Shown here in pieces: positions 1-8,396 of a stretch of DNA of 64,000 nt (its first letter is position 1; every line of letters begins with the position of its first letter). The notes under the pieces are model-generated. The model was not told the origin of the DNA and made no database searches. It saw only the letters and a list, made by a program, of their open reading frames with translations. This DNA is from Thermocrispum agreste DSM 44070. Its GTDB lineage: Bacteria > Actinomycetota > Actinomycetes > Mycobacteriales > Pseudonocardiaceae. Position numbers and translations under genes: made by a program. The DNA lies in the NCBI RefSeq assembly GCF_000427905.1, contig NZ_KE386604.1, forward strand, positions 672,648 to 736,647, in the 5' to 3' direction.

Positions 1-1
1 C

Positions 2-1783
2 GGTCACGTGAAGTGGCTGGACGACCACGCCTTTTGGTACAGCCACTCCATGCATACGTATCGGCAGCAGCTCGACAACGCCCGGGATACGTTCGAGCGT
101 TTGCTGAACACGTTCGGCGACAAGTACCACTCGAGCAGCGCGCTGCAGGACCTCAACCCGCTTATCGAGGTTCGCCCGGCGTCGGACAAGCCACGCAGGG
201 GGGGCGGTCAGGACAACGGCTCCACTTCGCCCAGCGACTCCGGCGGTTCACGCGGCGGCGGTGGCGGGTCGTTCGGCGGCGGAGGCGGCGGGTCGTACCC
301 GGGTGGGTCGTACACGCCGTCGGTATCCACTCCCAGCAGCTCGACACCGTCGACGACTACTCCGTCGGACGCGGACATCAAGAAGCCGGAGGACGGCACC
401 AACCCGGTGACCGGGAAGCCGTTGGAAATCGATCCGCGCACGGGCAAGCCGTACCCGATCGATCCGGAAACCGGTGAGCCGATCAAGGACTACGACGACC
501 AGGACACCACCACGGTGCGGCAGGGTGACGGGGAGATCTCGGTCACTGAGCCCAGTGCCACCGGCGAGATGAAGGTCACCCTCGATGACGGCAAGGGTGG
601 CACGAAGACCTACAACCTCGACTTCGACCCGACCAGGGGCCCGGAGGACGCCAAGGGCGACAAGGACGCCCAAGGGCAGTCCGTCGGTGGTACGGCGTCC
701 GGGGCCTTCGGGCCGCAGGGTTCGGCGGCGCGGGACGTGCCGGGTGGCAAGGCCGGCGCCGAGGACACCGTGCACACGCCGGGTGAGGACGGCAAGATCC
801 GGATCAAGGACGGCGATGTGGAGATCGTCGCCCAGCAGCCGGAAGGCGCCGACGGGGTCACGGTGGTCAGGGTCGACGACGGTTCCGGGGAGCCGGTTAC
901 CCAGATCCTGGGTGACGAGGAGGCCGTCGAGGAGTACAAGCGGCAGCTCGCGGAGGAACGCCAGACTCTGATCAGCCAGCGGGAAGCGCTGGAGGCCCGC
1001 GACAACGTCCCGTCCAGCGAATGGGAGGAGCTGTCCAAGAAGGAGCAGGACTTCCGGGAGCGCGGCGGCATGCTGCCCGGCGACGACGTCAGCTCCGGCA
1101 AGGGGGCCTCGCACGCCACGTCCGCCGAGGAACGGTCGCCGGCGCAGTCTGTGTTCGACGCCGCGGAGCGCGAACGCCACGCGGTCAGGGTCTCGTCGCC
1201 TGTCGAGTCTGCTGAGGAAAGGTCCGCGCCGCGGTCGGTGTTCGATGCCGCCGAGCAGGAACGGCAGGCGGGGCGTTCCTCCATCGGTGGATCCGCGATG
1301 TCGGAGCTCAAGGCCGACGGTGGCGGACCCGGTGTCGGCCACGGTGTCAGCAGTAGCAGCGGTGGCGCCAGCGCGTCCATCCCCGGCGGGGGAGGCGGCG
1401 GTGGCGCATCCACCATGGGTGGCGGCGCCGGGGGCGAAAGCATCGGCGGCAGTGCTCAGAACCTCAACGCCGGCGCGCACAGTGGCGCTGTGCCGGGCGG
1501 CGGTGCGCCCGCTGGTGCTCCTGGCGGTGCTTCGGCTGGCGGGCCGGGCGTCGGGACTTTGCCAGGTGGCGGGGATGCGGTCGGTCCTCGCGGTGGTGCA
1601 CCGATGATGGGCGGCGCGGCGCCGATGATGGCCGGAGCCGCGGGTGCGGGCGGTAACGACGAGTCCCGTTCGTCGTCCGCGCAGTACCAGGTGCCGGACA
1701 CCGCGCTGTTCGAGCCGGAGGTGCCCGAAGGGCCGTTCGGTGTGGCACGCATCAGCGGCAGCCTGGACGACGAGGAGGCGTAA
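2..1783 (+). CDS. 3' part of a large Gly/Pro/Ser-rich protein, possibly PPE/type VII secretion-associated (5' truncated)
   Basis: The frame is open to the left window edge. The first possible start (GTG at 8) has no ribosome-binding site in view, so the N-terminus is probably cut off. The first ~55 visible residues look helical and amphipathic (motif WLDDHAFWYSHS). The rest is low-complexity: Gly/Ser/Pro-rich at about 60-120, acidic with PxTGxP-type repeats at 120-170, Glu/Arg-rich at 290-350, and Gly/Ala-rich at 430-570. Two similar segments, each with the core SVFDAAE, lie about 29 residues apart near residues 375-420. A short helical head followed by a long disordered Gly/Pro tail is typical of actinobacterial PPE-like or ESX-associated proteins, but without the N-terminus this is only a guess. 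The next gene starts 3 nt downstream, so they are co-transcribed. Confidence 0.6.
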   Translation, partial: GHVKWLDDHAFWYSHSMHTYRQQLDNARDTFERLLNTFGDKYHSSSALQDLNPLIEVRPASDKPRRGGGQDNGSTSPSDSGGSRGGGGGSFGGGGGGSYPGGSYTPSVSTPSSSTPSTTTPSDADIKKPEDGTNPVTGKPLEIDPRTGKPYPIDPETGEPIKDYDDQDTTTVRQGDGEISVTEPSATGEMKVTLDDGKGGTKTYNLDFDPTRGPEDAKGDKDAQGQSVGGTASGAFGPQGSAARDVPGGKAGAEDTVHTPGEDGKIRIKDGDVEIVAQQPEGADGVTVVRVDDGSGEPVTQILGDEEAVEEYKRQLAEERQTLISQREALEARDNVPSSEWEELSKKEQDFRERGGMLPGDDVSSGKGASHATSAEERSPAQSVFDAAERERHAVRVSSPVESAEERSAPRSVFDAAEQERQAGRSSIGGSAMSELKADGGGPGVGHGVSSSSGGASASIPGGGGGGGASTMGGGAGGESIGGSAQNLNAGAHSGAVPGGGAPAGAPGGASAGGPGVGTLPGGGDAVGPRGGAPMMGGAAPMMAGAAGAGGNDESRSSSAQYQVPDTALFEPEVPEGPFGVARISGSLDDEEA

Positions 1784-1786
1784 CCC

Positions 1787-2275
1787 GTGGTCTTTCTGCC
1801 GGAAAGCAGTTCCCGGCCGGCGATCCTCGACGAGTTCGCCCAGATTCGCGCCGAGTACCGGGCCAGGGCCGAGGAGATCAGCGAGGAGGCCCGCCAGCGC
1901 GCCGCCGAGATGAAGAAGGAGCAGGAGCAGCGGCAGAAGGAACTCGAAGAGTGGAAAGCCGCGCGCGAGGCTGAGAAGAAGGAAGAGAAGGCCAAGGACG
2001 CCGAACAGGACAAGAAGCCGGAGAACCCGTGGGCCCAGCGTCCGCGGCTGCCGGACGCCGGAGCCCGCATCGGGCAGATCGAGGACGACGAGTACGACGT
2101 CCCTGAGGAACCGCCGTCCCCTCCGGCTCCGCCGCCGAGGCCGGTTGCGGTCGATCCGCAGCCCGAGGCGGCCCCGGCCACGCCGCCTGCTCCGGAGCCC
2201 GCGCAGCCGTCCGGCAGCCGGTGGGCGCCGGACGACGACGAGGACTTCGAACAGGGCAACTTTCTCCGCGGATAG
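1787..2275 (+). CDS. Hypothetical charged coiled-coil protein
   Basis: 162 residues from a GTG start, 3 nt after the preceding stop, so translational coupling is likely. Residues ~15-75 are dense in Glu/Lys/Arg/Ala with heptad-like spacing and should form a long charged helix or coiled coil. Residues 90-160 are Pro/Ala-rich and acidic, ending in the motif DEDFEQGNFLRG. There is no signal peptide or membrane segment. I do not recognise a family. The position between the Gly-rich protein and a small membrane protein suggests the three work together, possibly in type VII secretion or envelope function, but this rests on context only. Confidence 0.7.
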   Translation: MVFLPESSSRPAILDEFAQIRAEYRARAEEISEEARQRAAEMKKEQEQRQKELEEWKAAREAEKKEEKAKDAEQDKKPENPWAQRPRLPDAGARIGQIEDDEYDVPEEPPSPPAPPPRPVAVDPQPEAAPATPPAPEPAQPSGSRWAPDDDEDFEQGNFLRG

Positions 2276-2296
2276 CGGCCGAGCAGGGAGCGATCG

Positions 2297-2959
2297 ATGA
2301 CCAACCCGCACGGGTGGCAGCCGGGCGACTGGCAGGGGCAGCAGCCATACCCCGGTCAGCACGCCAACCCCGGTCAGGCGGCAGGGCAGCAGCCCGTCCC
2401 GCCGCCTCCGCCGGGCCAGGTGGCCGGCCCGGGCGCACCAGGTGCGGGTGGTCAGGAGGGTCCCTTCCCGGCATTCAGCGTTCGTGAGCTGGCCTGGGTG
2501 GTGTTCGGGATCGCGCTGATCACCGGGCTCGTCCTGCTCGGCAAGTACGGCTACGAAGCCGTCGACAACATGCTCGAGAAGAGCTGGGGTGAAGGCGGCT
2601 TCGCCGCCGCGGCGGCGGTCGGCGGGTTCTTCCTGGCGCTGGGCGCGATCCTGTTCCGCCGGCGCTCCCGCGCTGGGCGGGTGCTGATCATCCTCGGCGC
2701 GATCTTCTCGCTCGGCGCGCTCGATTTCGAGGACGCCGCCGCGTACGGGTTGGTCGGTGCCGCGGTGATCGCTGCGATCCTCGCCGTGGCGGGCAAGAGC
2801 TGGCTTCGGCCGAAGGTCCCCCGGTGGGGCCCCGGCTTCCCGGGTGGTTACGGATATCCCCAGCCGGGCCCGCCGGTTCCCGGTGCTCCGTACGGGCAGC
2901 AGCAGCACATGCCGGGAGGCCAGCAGCCCTTCGGCCCGCCGCCGGGCGGGTATCGGTAG
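2297..2959 (+). CDS. Pro/Gly-rich small integral membrane protein
   Basis: 220 residues. A Pro/Gly/Gln-rich cytoplasmic N-terminus (1-60) precedes about four hydrophobic segments: ~66-84, ~96-115, ~122-135 and ~145-160. A Pro/Gly/Tyr/Gln-rich tail follows (170-220). An Arg-rich loop (FRRRSRAGR) lies between segments 2 and 3. The gene starts 21 nt after the preceding stop with a GGAG-like site (gcagggagcg) upstream of the ATG, so it is the third gene of the same transcription unit. Pro/Gly-rich ends around a compact membrane core are common in actinobacterial envelope proteins. No function can be assigned. Confidence 0.75.
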   Translation: MTNPHGWQPGDWQGQQPYPGQHANPGQAAGQQPVPPPPPGQVAGPGAPGAGGQEGPFPAFSVRELAWVVFGIALITGLVLLGKYGYEAVDNMLEKSWGEGGFAAAAAVGGFFLALGAILFRRRSRAGRVLIILGAIFSLGALDFEDAAAYGLVGAAVIAAILAVAGKSWLRPKVPRWGPGFPGGYGYPQPGPPVPGAPYGQQQHMPGGQQPFGPPPGGYR

Positions 2960-3039
2960 TCGCTTCGGACCATGTGCGGCGCGTTCGTGATGGGAGCGGG
3001 AAATGCCGTGGCTCCTGCGGTGCCCGCTCCACGGCGGCC

Positions 3040-3870
3040 TTACCGCAGGTGAGCCTTCTCCTTGTCCGGTGACCGCTCGAACGTGATCGGCGCTCGCTTG
3101 ACGCTCGCCTGCAACAGCTCCCGGTACTTGTCCGCACCGGTCAGCTCGGCGAGGAAGAACGCCGTGAACAGCGCATAGACCAGCCGCTGGGTCGCGCGCT
3201 GCGGTTTGCCCTGCAGGAACAGCTGCGTCCAGTGGAAGCCCTCGGTGACCGCCAGGTGTGACGACTTCTCCAGTTCCCGGACCTGCACCGGCCCGGCCCA
3301 GGAGCGGGCGATCGCGTGCGCATGGCCGATCGGCGGGGCGACCACATCGTCCGCCACGGCCAGGTGCAAGCCGGGAGCTTCCACCGACCGAGCGGCGTCC
3401 GCGGCCGAGGGAAGGGTCTGCGCCGGGGCCACAGTGGCCACCGCCTTCGGCCGGTCCTTCGGGTCCCGGTTGGCCGCGGCCAGCACCGCGGCACCGCCGC
3501 CGGTGGAATGCCCGGCCACGCCCAGCAGCTCCGGGTCGACGCTGATCCCGCTCGGTCCCAGCCGCACGTGCGCGACCAGTCGCAGCGCGGTGCGCAGGTC
3601 CGCGGCGAAGGCACGGTGGGACGGCACCGGGCCGGTCTGGGTCGCGGGCGCCACCGCCACGATGCCCCACGACGCCAGGTGCCGGAGCAGCCCGGCGTAC
3701 CGGCGGGGCGGCTGCATCCAGCCGTGCCCGAACGCGACGGCGGGCAATCCCAGCCCGGCGCGCGGGGTGAACACCACGCCGGGGAGCCCGACCAGTGCCA
3801 GGTTGCCGAGCGACACCTGGTGCGGGCCCGGGTAGCTCAGCTCCTCCAACAGCACCTTCGGCTTGGCCAT
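3040..3870 (-). CDS. Alpha/beta hydrolase, dienelactone hydrolase/chlorophyllase-like
   Basis: 276 residues. The alpha/beta-hydrolase fold is shown by an oxyanion-type FGHGW near residue 47 and a nucleophile elbow GHSTGG with Ser122. The C-terminal His is probably in ELEKSSHLAVTEG. The length and the HSTGGG elbow resemble the dienelactone hydrolase / poly(ethylene terephthalate) hydrolase-like or chlorophyllase group. There is no obvious signal peptide, so it is probably cytoplasmic. It is transcribed divergently from glmS with only 27 bp between start codons. The substrate is unknown. Confidence 0.85.
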   Translation of the reverse strand: MAKPKVLLEELSYPGPHQVSLGNLALVGLPGVVFTPRAGLGLPAVAFGHGWMQPPRRYAGLLRHLASWGIVAVAPATQTGPVPSHRAFAADLRTALRLVAHVRLGPSGISVDPELLGVAGHSTGGGAAVLAAANRDPKDRPKAVATVAPAQTLPSAADAARSVEAPGLHLAVADDVVAPPIGHAHAIARSWAGPVQVRELEKSSHLAVTEGFHWTQLFLQGKPQRATQRLVYALFTAFFLAELTGADKYRELLQASVKRAPITFERSPDKEKAHLR

Positions 3871-3883
3871 GCACCGACCCTAG

Positions 3884-3889
3884 TACCCT
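3884..3889 (+). promoter_or_regulatory. -10 element (TACCCT) of a leaderless glmS promoter
   Basis: TACCCT fits the actinobacterial TANNNT -10 consensus and lies 8 nt before the GTG start at 3898. This is the spacing expected when transcription starts at the first base of the codon. There is no Shine-Dalgarno sequence before the GTG. Confidence 0.6.
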
Positions 3890-3897
3890 GGCTGCCC

Positions 3898-5760
3898 GTG
3901 TGTGGAATCGTGGGTTACGTCGGGCACCGCTCGGCGCTGGACGTCGTCATCGGTGGCCTCCGGCGCTTGGAGTACCGCGGATACGACTCCGCCGGGGTCG
4001 CGGTCCTCGACGGGGACGGCGGGCTAGCCGTCGAACGCAAGGCGGGCCGACTGGGCAACCTGGAGCAGCAGCTCGACGCCGTCGGCCGGGATGCGTTCGC
4101 CGGCTCGGCGGGCATGGGCCACACGCGCTGGGCGACGCACGGCCCGCCGGTCGACCGCAACTCCCACCCGCATCGGGACACCTCCGGCAAGGTCGCCGTG
4201 GTGCACAACGGCATCATCGAGAACTTCGCGACCTTGCGCGCGGAACTGGAGGCGGCCGGGATCGAGCTGGCGTCCGACACCGACACCGAGACGGCCGCTC
4301 ACCTGATCGCGCTCGAGTACGCCGAAGGGCCGACGGCCGGTGACTTTCCCGCATCGGTGCGCGCGGTGTGCCGCCGCCTGGAAGGCGCGTTCACCCTCGT
4401 CGTCGCGCACGCCGATCACCCGGACGTGATCGTGGCCGCGCGGCGCTCGTCGCCCCTGGTGGTCGGCGTGGGTGAGGGCGAGTACTTCGTCGCCTCCGAC
4501 GTCGCGGCGTTCATCGAGCACACCCGGGAAGCGGTCGAGCTCGGTCAGGACCAGGTGGTCGAGATCAGCCGCGACGGGTACCGGGTCACCGACTTCGCCG
4601 GCGAGCCCGCAGAGGGCAAGCCGTTCACGGTGAACTGGGACCTGTCCGCCGCGGAGAAGGGCGGCCACGACTACTTCATGCTCAAGGAGATCGACGAGCA
4701 GCCGGAGGCGCTGGCCAACACGCTGCGCGGCCACTTCTCCGGCGGCCGGATCGTCCTGGACGAGCAGCGGCTGACCGACCAGGACCTGCGCGACGTCGAC
4801 AAGGTCTTCGTGGTGGCGTGCGGCACCGCGTACCACTCCGGGCTGGTCGCCAAGTACGCCATCGAGCACTGGTGCCGGCTGCCGGTCGAGGTCGAGCTGG
4901 CCTCGGAGTTCCGTTACCGCGACCCGGTGCTGGACCGCGACACCCTGGTGGTGGCGATCTCGCAGAGCGGGGAGACCGCGGACACCCTGGAAGCGGTCCG
5001 GCACGCCCGCGAGCAGAAGGCCCGTGTGCTGGCCATCTGCAACACCAACGGCGCGCAAATTCCCCGCGAGTCCGACGCGGTGCTCTACACCCACGCGGGC
5101 CCGGAGATCGGGGTGGCGGCCACCAAGACGTTCCTGGCGCAGATCGCCGCGAACTACCTGGTCGGCCTGGCACTGGCGCAAGCGCGCGGCACCAAGTACC
5201 CGGACGAGGTGGCGCGCGAGTTCGCCGAGCTGGAGGCCGCTCCGGCCGCGGTGCGCAAGGTGCTCGGCACGGTCGATCAGGTGCGCGAGATCGGCAGGCG
5301 GTTCGCGCAGTCGAAGGCGGTGCTGTTCTTGGGCAGGCACGTCGGCTATCCGGTGGCGCTGGAGGGCGCGCTCAAGCTCAAGGAGCTGGCCTACATGCAC
5401 GCCGAGGGCTTCGCCGCCGGTGAGCTCAAGCACGGGCCGATCGCGCTGATCGAACAGGACCTGCCGGTGGTCGTGGTGATGCCGTCGCCGAAGGGCAGGG
5501 GCGTGCTGCACGCGAAGCTGGTGTCCAACATCAGCGAGATCCAGGCGCGCGGGGCGCGCACCATCGTGATCGCCGAGGAGGGCGACGAGGCGGTGCGGCC
5601 GTTCGCCGACGAGCTGATCGAGATCCCGGCGATGCCGACGCTGCTGCAGCCGCTGGTGGCGACGGTGCCGCTGCAGGTGCTGGCGGCCGAGATCGCCAGG
5701 CAGCGCGGGTTCGACATCGACAAGCCGCGCAATCTCGCCAAGTCCGTCACCGTCGAGTGA
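3898..5760 (+). CDS. glmS: Glutamine--fructose-6-phosphate aminotransferase (isomerizing)
   Basis: 620 residues, normal for GlmS. It makes glucosamine-6-phosphate from fructose-6-phosphate and glutamine, the first committed step to UDP-GlcNAc and peptidoglycan. The GTG start is fixed by Cys2 (MCGIVGYVG), the N-terminal nucleophile of the glutaminase domain after Met removal. An upstream extension of the same frame would bury this Cys and is rejected. The N-terminal Ntn glutamine amidotransferase domain (about 2-220) is followed by two SIS sugar-isomerase domains (about 295-430 and 465-610), with SQSGETADTL visible in the first. The C-terminus DKPRNLAKSVTVE is the conserved family ending. It appears to be transcribed from a leaderless promoter. 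Confidence 0.98.
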   Translation: MCGIVGYVGHRSALDVVIGGLRRLEYRGYDSAGVAVLDGDGGLAVERKAGRLGNLEQQLDAVGRDAFAGSAGMGHTRWATHGPPVDRNSHPHRDTSGKVAVVHNGIIENFATLRAELEAAGIELASDTDTETAAHLIALEYAEGPTAGDFPASVRAVCRRLEGAFTLVVAHADHPDVIVAARRSSPLVVGVGEGEYFVASDVAAFIEHTREAVELGQDQVVEISRDGYRVTDFAGEPAEGKPFTVNWDLSAAEKGGHDYFMLKEIDEQPEALANTLRGHFSGGRIVLDEQRLTDQDLRDVDKVFVVACGTAYHSGLVAKYAIEHWCRLPVEVELASEFRYRDPVLDRDTLVVAISQSGETADTLEAVRHAREQKARVLAICNTNGAQIPRESDAVLYTHAGPEIGVAATKTFLAQIAANYLVGLALAQARGTKYPDEVAREFAELEAAPAAVRKVLGTVDQVREIGRRFAQSKAVLFLGRHVGYPVALEGALKLKELAYMHAEGFAAGELKHGPIALIEQDLPVVVVMPSPKGRGVLHAKLVSNISEIQARGARTIVIAEEGDEAVRPFADELIEIPAMPTLLQPLVATVPLQVLAAEIARQRGFDIDKPRNLAKSVTVE

Positions 5761-5783
5761 CCATCGGCGGCCCCGGTCGTCGG

Positions 5784-5789
5784 TACGGT
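5784..5789 (+). promoter_or_regulatory. -10 element (TACGGT) of a leaderless nnr promoter
   Basis: TACGGT lies 7 nt upstream of the ATG at 5797, in the 36-bp gap after glmS. There is no ribosome-binding site, so nnr-alr probably starts on a leaderless mRNA. Confidence 0.55.
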
Positions 5790-5796
5790 TTCTGAC

Positions 5797-7248
5797 ATGC
5801 GTGAGGTATGGACGACCGAGCGAGTGCGCGCCGCGGAGGCCAAGGTGCTCGCCCGCACGCCGCCCGGGGCGTTGATGCGCCGTGCGGCGTTCGCGGTGTC
5901 CGTGCGGGCCGCTGAGCTGCTGTCCGAGCACGCCGGTCGGGTGGCGGGCACCCACGTGGTGCTGTTCGTCGGATCCGGCGACAACGGAGGGGACGCGCTG
6001 TGGGCCGGCGCGATGCTGCGTCGCCGGGGCGTCGCCGTGACGGCCGTGCTGTTGAACCCGGAGCGGGCGCATCGCGAAGGGCTTGCCGCGCTGCGCCGCG
6101 CCGGTGGGCGAGTGGTCGAACCGGCGCAGGCAGGTCCCGCGCTGGACAGGGCGGACCTGGTCGTCGACGGCATCGTCGGATTGTCCGCCCGCGGAGGCCT
6201 GCGGCCGCAAGCCGCCGAGCTGGTGGCGCAGGCCGGCGCGCCGATACTCGCCGTCGATCTCCCCAGCGGTGTCGAACCGGACACCGGTGCGGTCGAAGGC
6301 GAGGCGGTGCACGCCACCGCCACCGTGACATTCGGCGCGTACAAACCGCTGCACTTTCTCGAACCCGCGGCCGGCCTGTGCGGGGACGTGCGCTTGGTCG
6401 ACATCGGAATCCGCCCGGAGCTCGGTGATCCTGATTTCGTCGCGCTCGACCCCGCCGATGTCGGGTTGGCCTGGCCGGTGCCGCGGTCGGCCGACGACAA
6501 GTACACCCAGGGCGTGACCGGCGTCGTCGCAGGGTCGAGCCGTTTCCCGGGTGCGGCGGTGCTGGCGGTGGGCGGCGCGGTGCAGGCGACGTCCGGGATG
6601 GTGCGCTACGCCGGTTACGCAGCGGACGCGGTGCGCAACCGGTGGCCGGAGGTGATCGCCACCGGATCGTTGGCCGACAGCGGCCGGGTGCAAGCGTGGG
6701 TCGTCGGGCCGGGCAGCGGAACCGGGTCGGATTCCCAGGAAATGCTGCGGGAAGTGCTGGCCGCGGGCGTCCCGGTGTGCGCAGACGCCGACGCCACGAC
6801 GATGATCGCCCAGAACCCGGACTTGCTGCTCGCCAGGGACCCGGACACCCCACTGGTGCTGACCCCGCACGAGCGCGAGTTCGAACGGCTGGCCGGCTCC
6901 GTCGGCACCGACCGGATCGCTGCCGCTCGCCGTGCGGCGCAGCGCTACCACGCCGTCGTGCTGCTCAAAGGGCACTGCACGGTGATCGCCGACGACAAGG
7001 GCCACACCTACGTGCAGCGTTCCGGTCGGTCCTGGCCGGCGACTGCCGGATCGGGCGACGTGTTGTCCGGAATGATCGGCGCGCTGCTGGCCGCAGGCTT
7101 GGAACCGGCGTTCGCGGCGGCCTGTGCCGCACTGGCGCATGACGAGGCGGCTGCCCGTGCCGCGGCGAACGCTCCCACGTCCGCGTCCTCGATCGCGGCC
7201 GCTATCCCGGAGGCCGTCCGCGCGCTGCGCGGCTTCGTGCGACCATGA
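5797..7248 (+). CDS. nnr: Bifunctional NAD(P)H-hydrate epimerase / ADP-dependent (S)-NAD(P)H-hydrate dehydratase
   Basis: 483 residues, the fused YjeF form. The N-terminal YjeF domain (about 1-215) carries GSGDNGGDALW and interconverts R- and S-NAD(P)HX. The C-terminal ribokinase-like domain (about 220-480) carries PHEREFERL and AGSGDVLSG with the catalytic Asp, and dehydrates S-NAD(P)HX back to NAD(P)H using ADP. This is metabolite damage repair in the cytosol. The stop codon overlaps the alr start (ATGA), so translation is coupled. The same gene order (glmS, nnr, alr, tsa genes) is found in other actinobacteria. Confidence 0.96.
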   Translation: MREVWTTERVRAAEAKVLARTPPGALMRRAAFAVSVRAAELLSEHAGRVAGTHVVLFVGSGDNGGDALWAGAMLRRRGVAVTAVLLNPERAHREGLAALRRAGGRVVEPAQAGPALDRADLVVDGIVGLSARGGLRPQAAELVAQAGAPILAVDLPSGVEPDTGAVEGEAVHATATVTFGAYKPLHFLEPAAGLCGDVRLVDIGIRPELGDPDFVALDPADVGLAWPVPRSADDKYTQGVTGVVAGSSRFPGAAVLAVGGAVQATSGMVRYAGYAADAVRNRWPEVIATGSLADSGRVQAWVVGPGSGTGSDSQEMLREVLAAGVPVCADADATTMIAQNPDLLLARDPDTPLVLTPHEREFERLAGSVGTDRIAAARRAAQRYHAVVLLKGHCTVIADDKGHTYVQRSGRSWPATAGSGDVLSGMIGALLAAGLEPAFAAACAALAHDEAAARAAANAPTSASSIAAAIPEAVRALRGFVRP

Positions 7249-8396
7249 CCCGCATGTCCCCCCACAAGAGTGCACCCCGTGCCGAGGTGGTCGTCGATCT
7301 CGACGCGATCCGGCACAACGTCGCGCTGCTTGCCGGGCGCGCGGCGGACTCGGGCGCGGCGACGATGGCGGTCGTGAAGGCCGACGCCTACGGCCACGGC
7401 GCGGTCCCGGTGGCCCGTGCCGCGCTGAGCGCGGGAGCGAGCTGGTTGGGGGCCTGCTCGCTGCAGGAAGCGCTGGTGTTGCGGTCGGCGGGAATCACCG
7501 CACCGGTGTTGAGCTGGCTGGAAACCCCGGACGTCGACTACGCCGCGGGCATCGCGGCCGACGTCGACCTGTCGGCCAGCTCGCGCGGCGAGCTGGCGCG
7601 CATCGCCGCGGCCGCCGAGCGGGCGGGCAAGCGAGCCCGGGTGCATCTGAAGATCGACACCGGGTTGTCCAGGAACGGCTGCCCGAAAGACGAGTGGCCG
7701 TGGTTGTGCGCGGACGCCGCCGCCGCGGACGACGTCGAGGTCGTGGCGATCTGGTCCCACCTGGCGTGCGCCGACGAACCCGGGCACCCGTCGATCGACG
7801 AGCAGGGCAAGCGGTTCGACGCGGCGTACCAGGTGGCGCGGGCGGCCGGGCTGGATCCGAAGCGGCACATCGCCAACTCCGCGGCCACCCTGACCAGGCC
7901 GGATCTGCACTACGACATGGTGCGCACCGGCATCGCGATCTACGGCCTGAACCCGGTCGGCACCGACGACGACCTGCGGCCCGCGATGACCTTCCGGTCG
8001 GCGGTGGCGCTGGTGAAGCGCATCGAGGCCGGGGAGTCGGTCTCCTACGGCCACACCTGGACCGCGGCCACCGACACGTTCCTGGCCCTGGTCCCGGTCG
8101 GCTACGCCGACGGGGTTCCACGCTCGCTGTCCGGGCGCCTCGACGTCTGGCTCGACGGGCAGCGTCGCCCGGTCGTCGGCCGGGTGTGCATGGATCAGAT
8201 CGTCGTCGACTGCGGTGACCACCAGCCCGAACTCGGCGCGGAGGTGGTGCTGTTCTCCGACGGGAGGGCGGGGGAGCCCACGGCGCGGGAGTGGGCGGAC
8301 ACCCTCGGCACCATCGACTACGAGATCGTCACCGGCATGTACCGGCCGCGCGTGGTCCGGCGCTATGTCGGCTCCGGAACCGGGGATGCGGTTTGA
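7245..8396 (+). CDS. alr: Alanine racemase
   Basis: 383 residues if started at the ATG overlapping the nnr stop; an ATG three codons later is possible. It interconverts L- and D-alanine for peptidoglycan. It is a PLP enzyme of fold type III: Lys45 in VVKADAYGHG is the PLP lysine and Tyr268 in SVSYGHTW is the second catalytic base. PVGYADGVPR and GRVCMDQ are the conserved C-terminal motifs. It supplies D-Ala beside glmS, which supplies amino sugar. The TGA lies within the predicted start of the next gene, so the nnr-alr-hydrolase-tsaE run is probably one transcript. Confidence 0.97.
   Translation: MTRMSPHKSAPRAEVVVDLDAIRHNVALLAGRAADSGAATMAVVKADAYGHGAVPVARAALSAGASWLGACSLQEALVLRSAGITAPVLSWLETPDVDYAAGIAADVDLSASSRGELARIAAAAERAGKRARVHLKIDTGLSRNGCPKDEWPWLCADAAAADDVEVVAIWSHLACADEPGHPSIDEQGKRFDAAYQVARAAGLDPKRHIANSAATLTRPDLHYDMVRTGIAIYGLNPVGTDDDLRPAMTFRSAVALVKRIEAGESVSYGHTWTAATDTFLALVPVGYADGVPRSLSGRLDVWLDGQRRPVVGRVCMDQIVVDCGDHQPELGAEVVLFSDGRAGEPTAREWADTLGTIDYEIVTGMYRPRVVRRYVGSGTGDAV

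Noticed and set aside
248-3874. Very long minus-strand open frame opposite the first genes
   Set aside because: It is a GC-rich antisense shadow (Arg/Pro/Ala-dominated translation); the plus-strand genes and the minus-strand hydrolase in another frame have proper motifs and starts.
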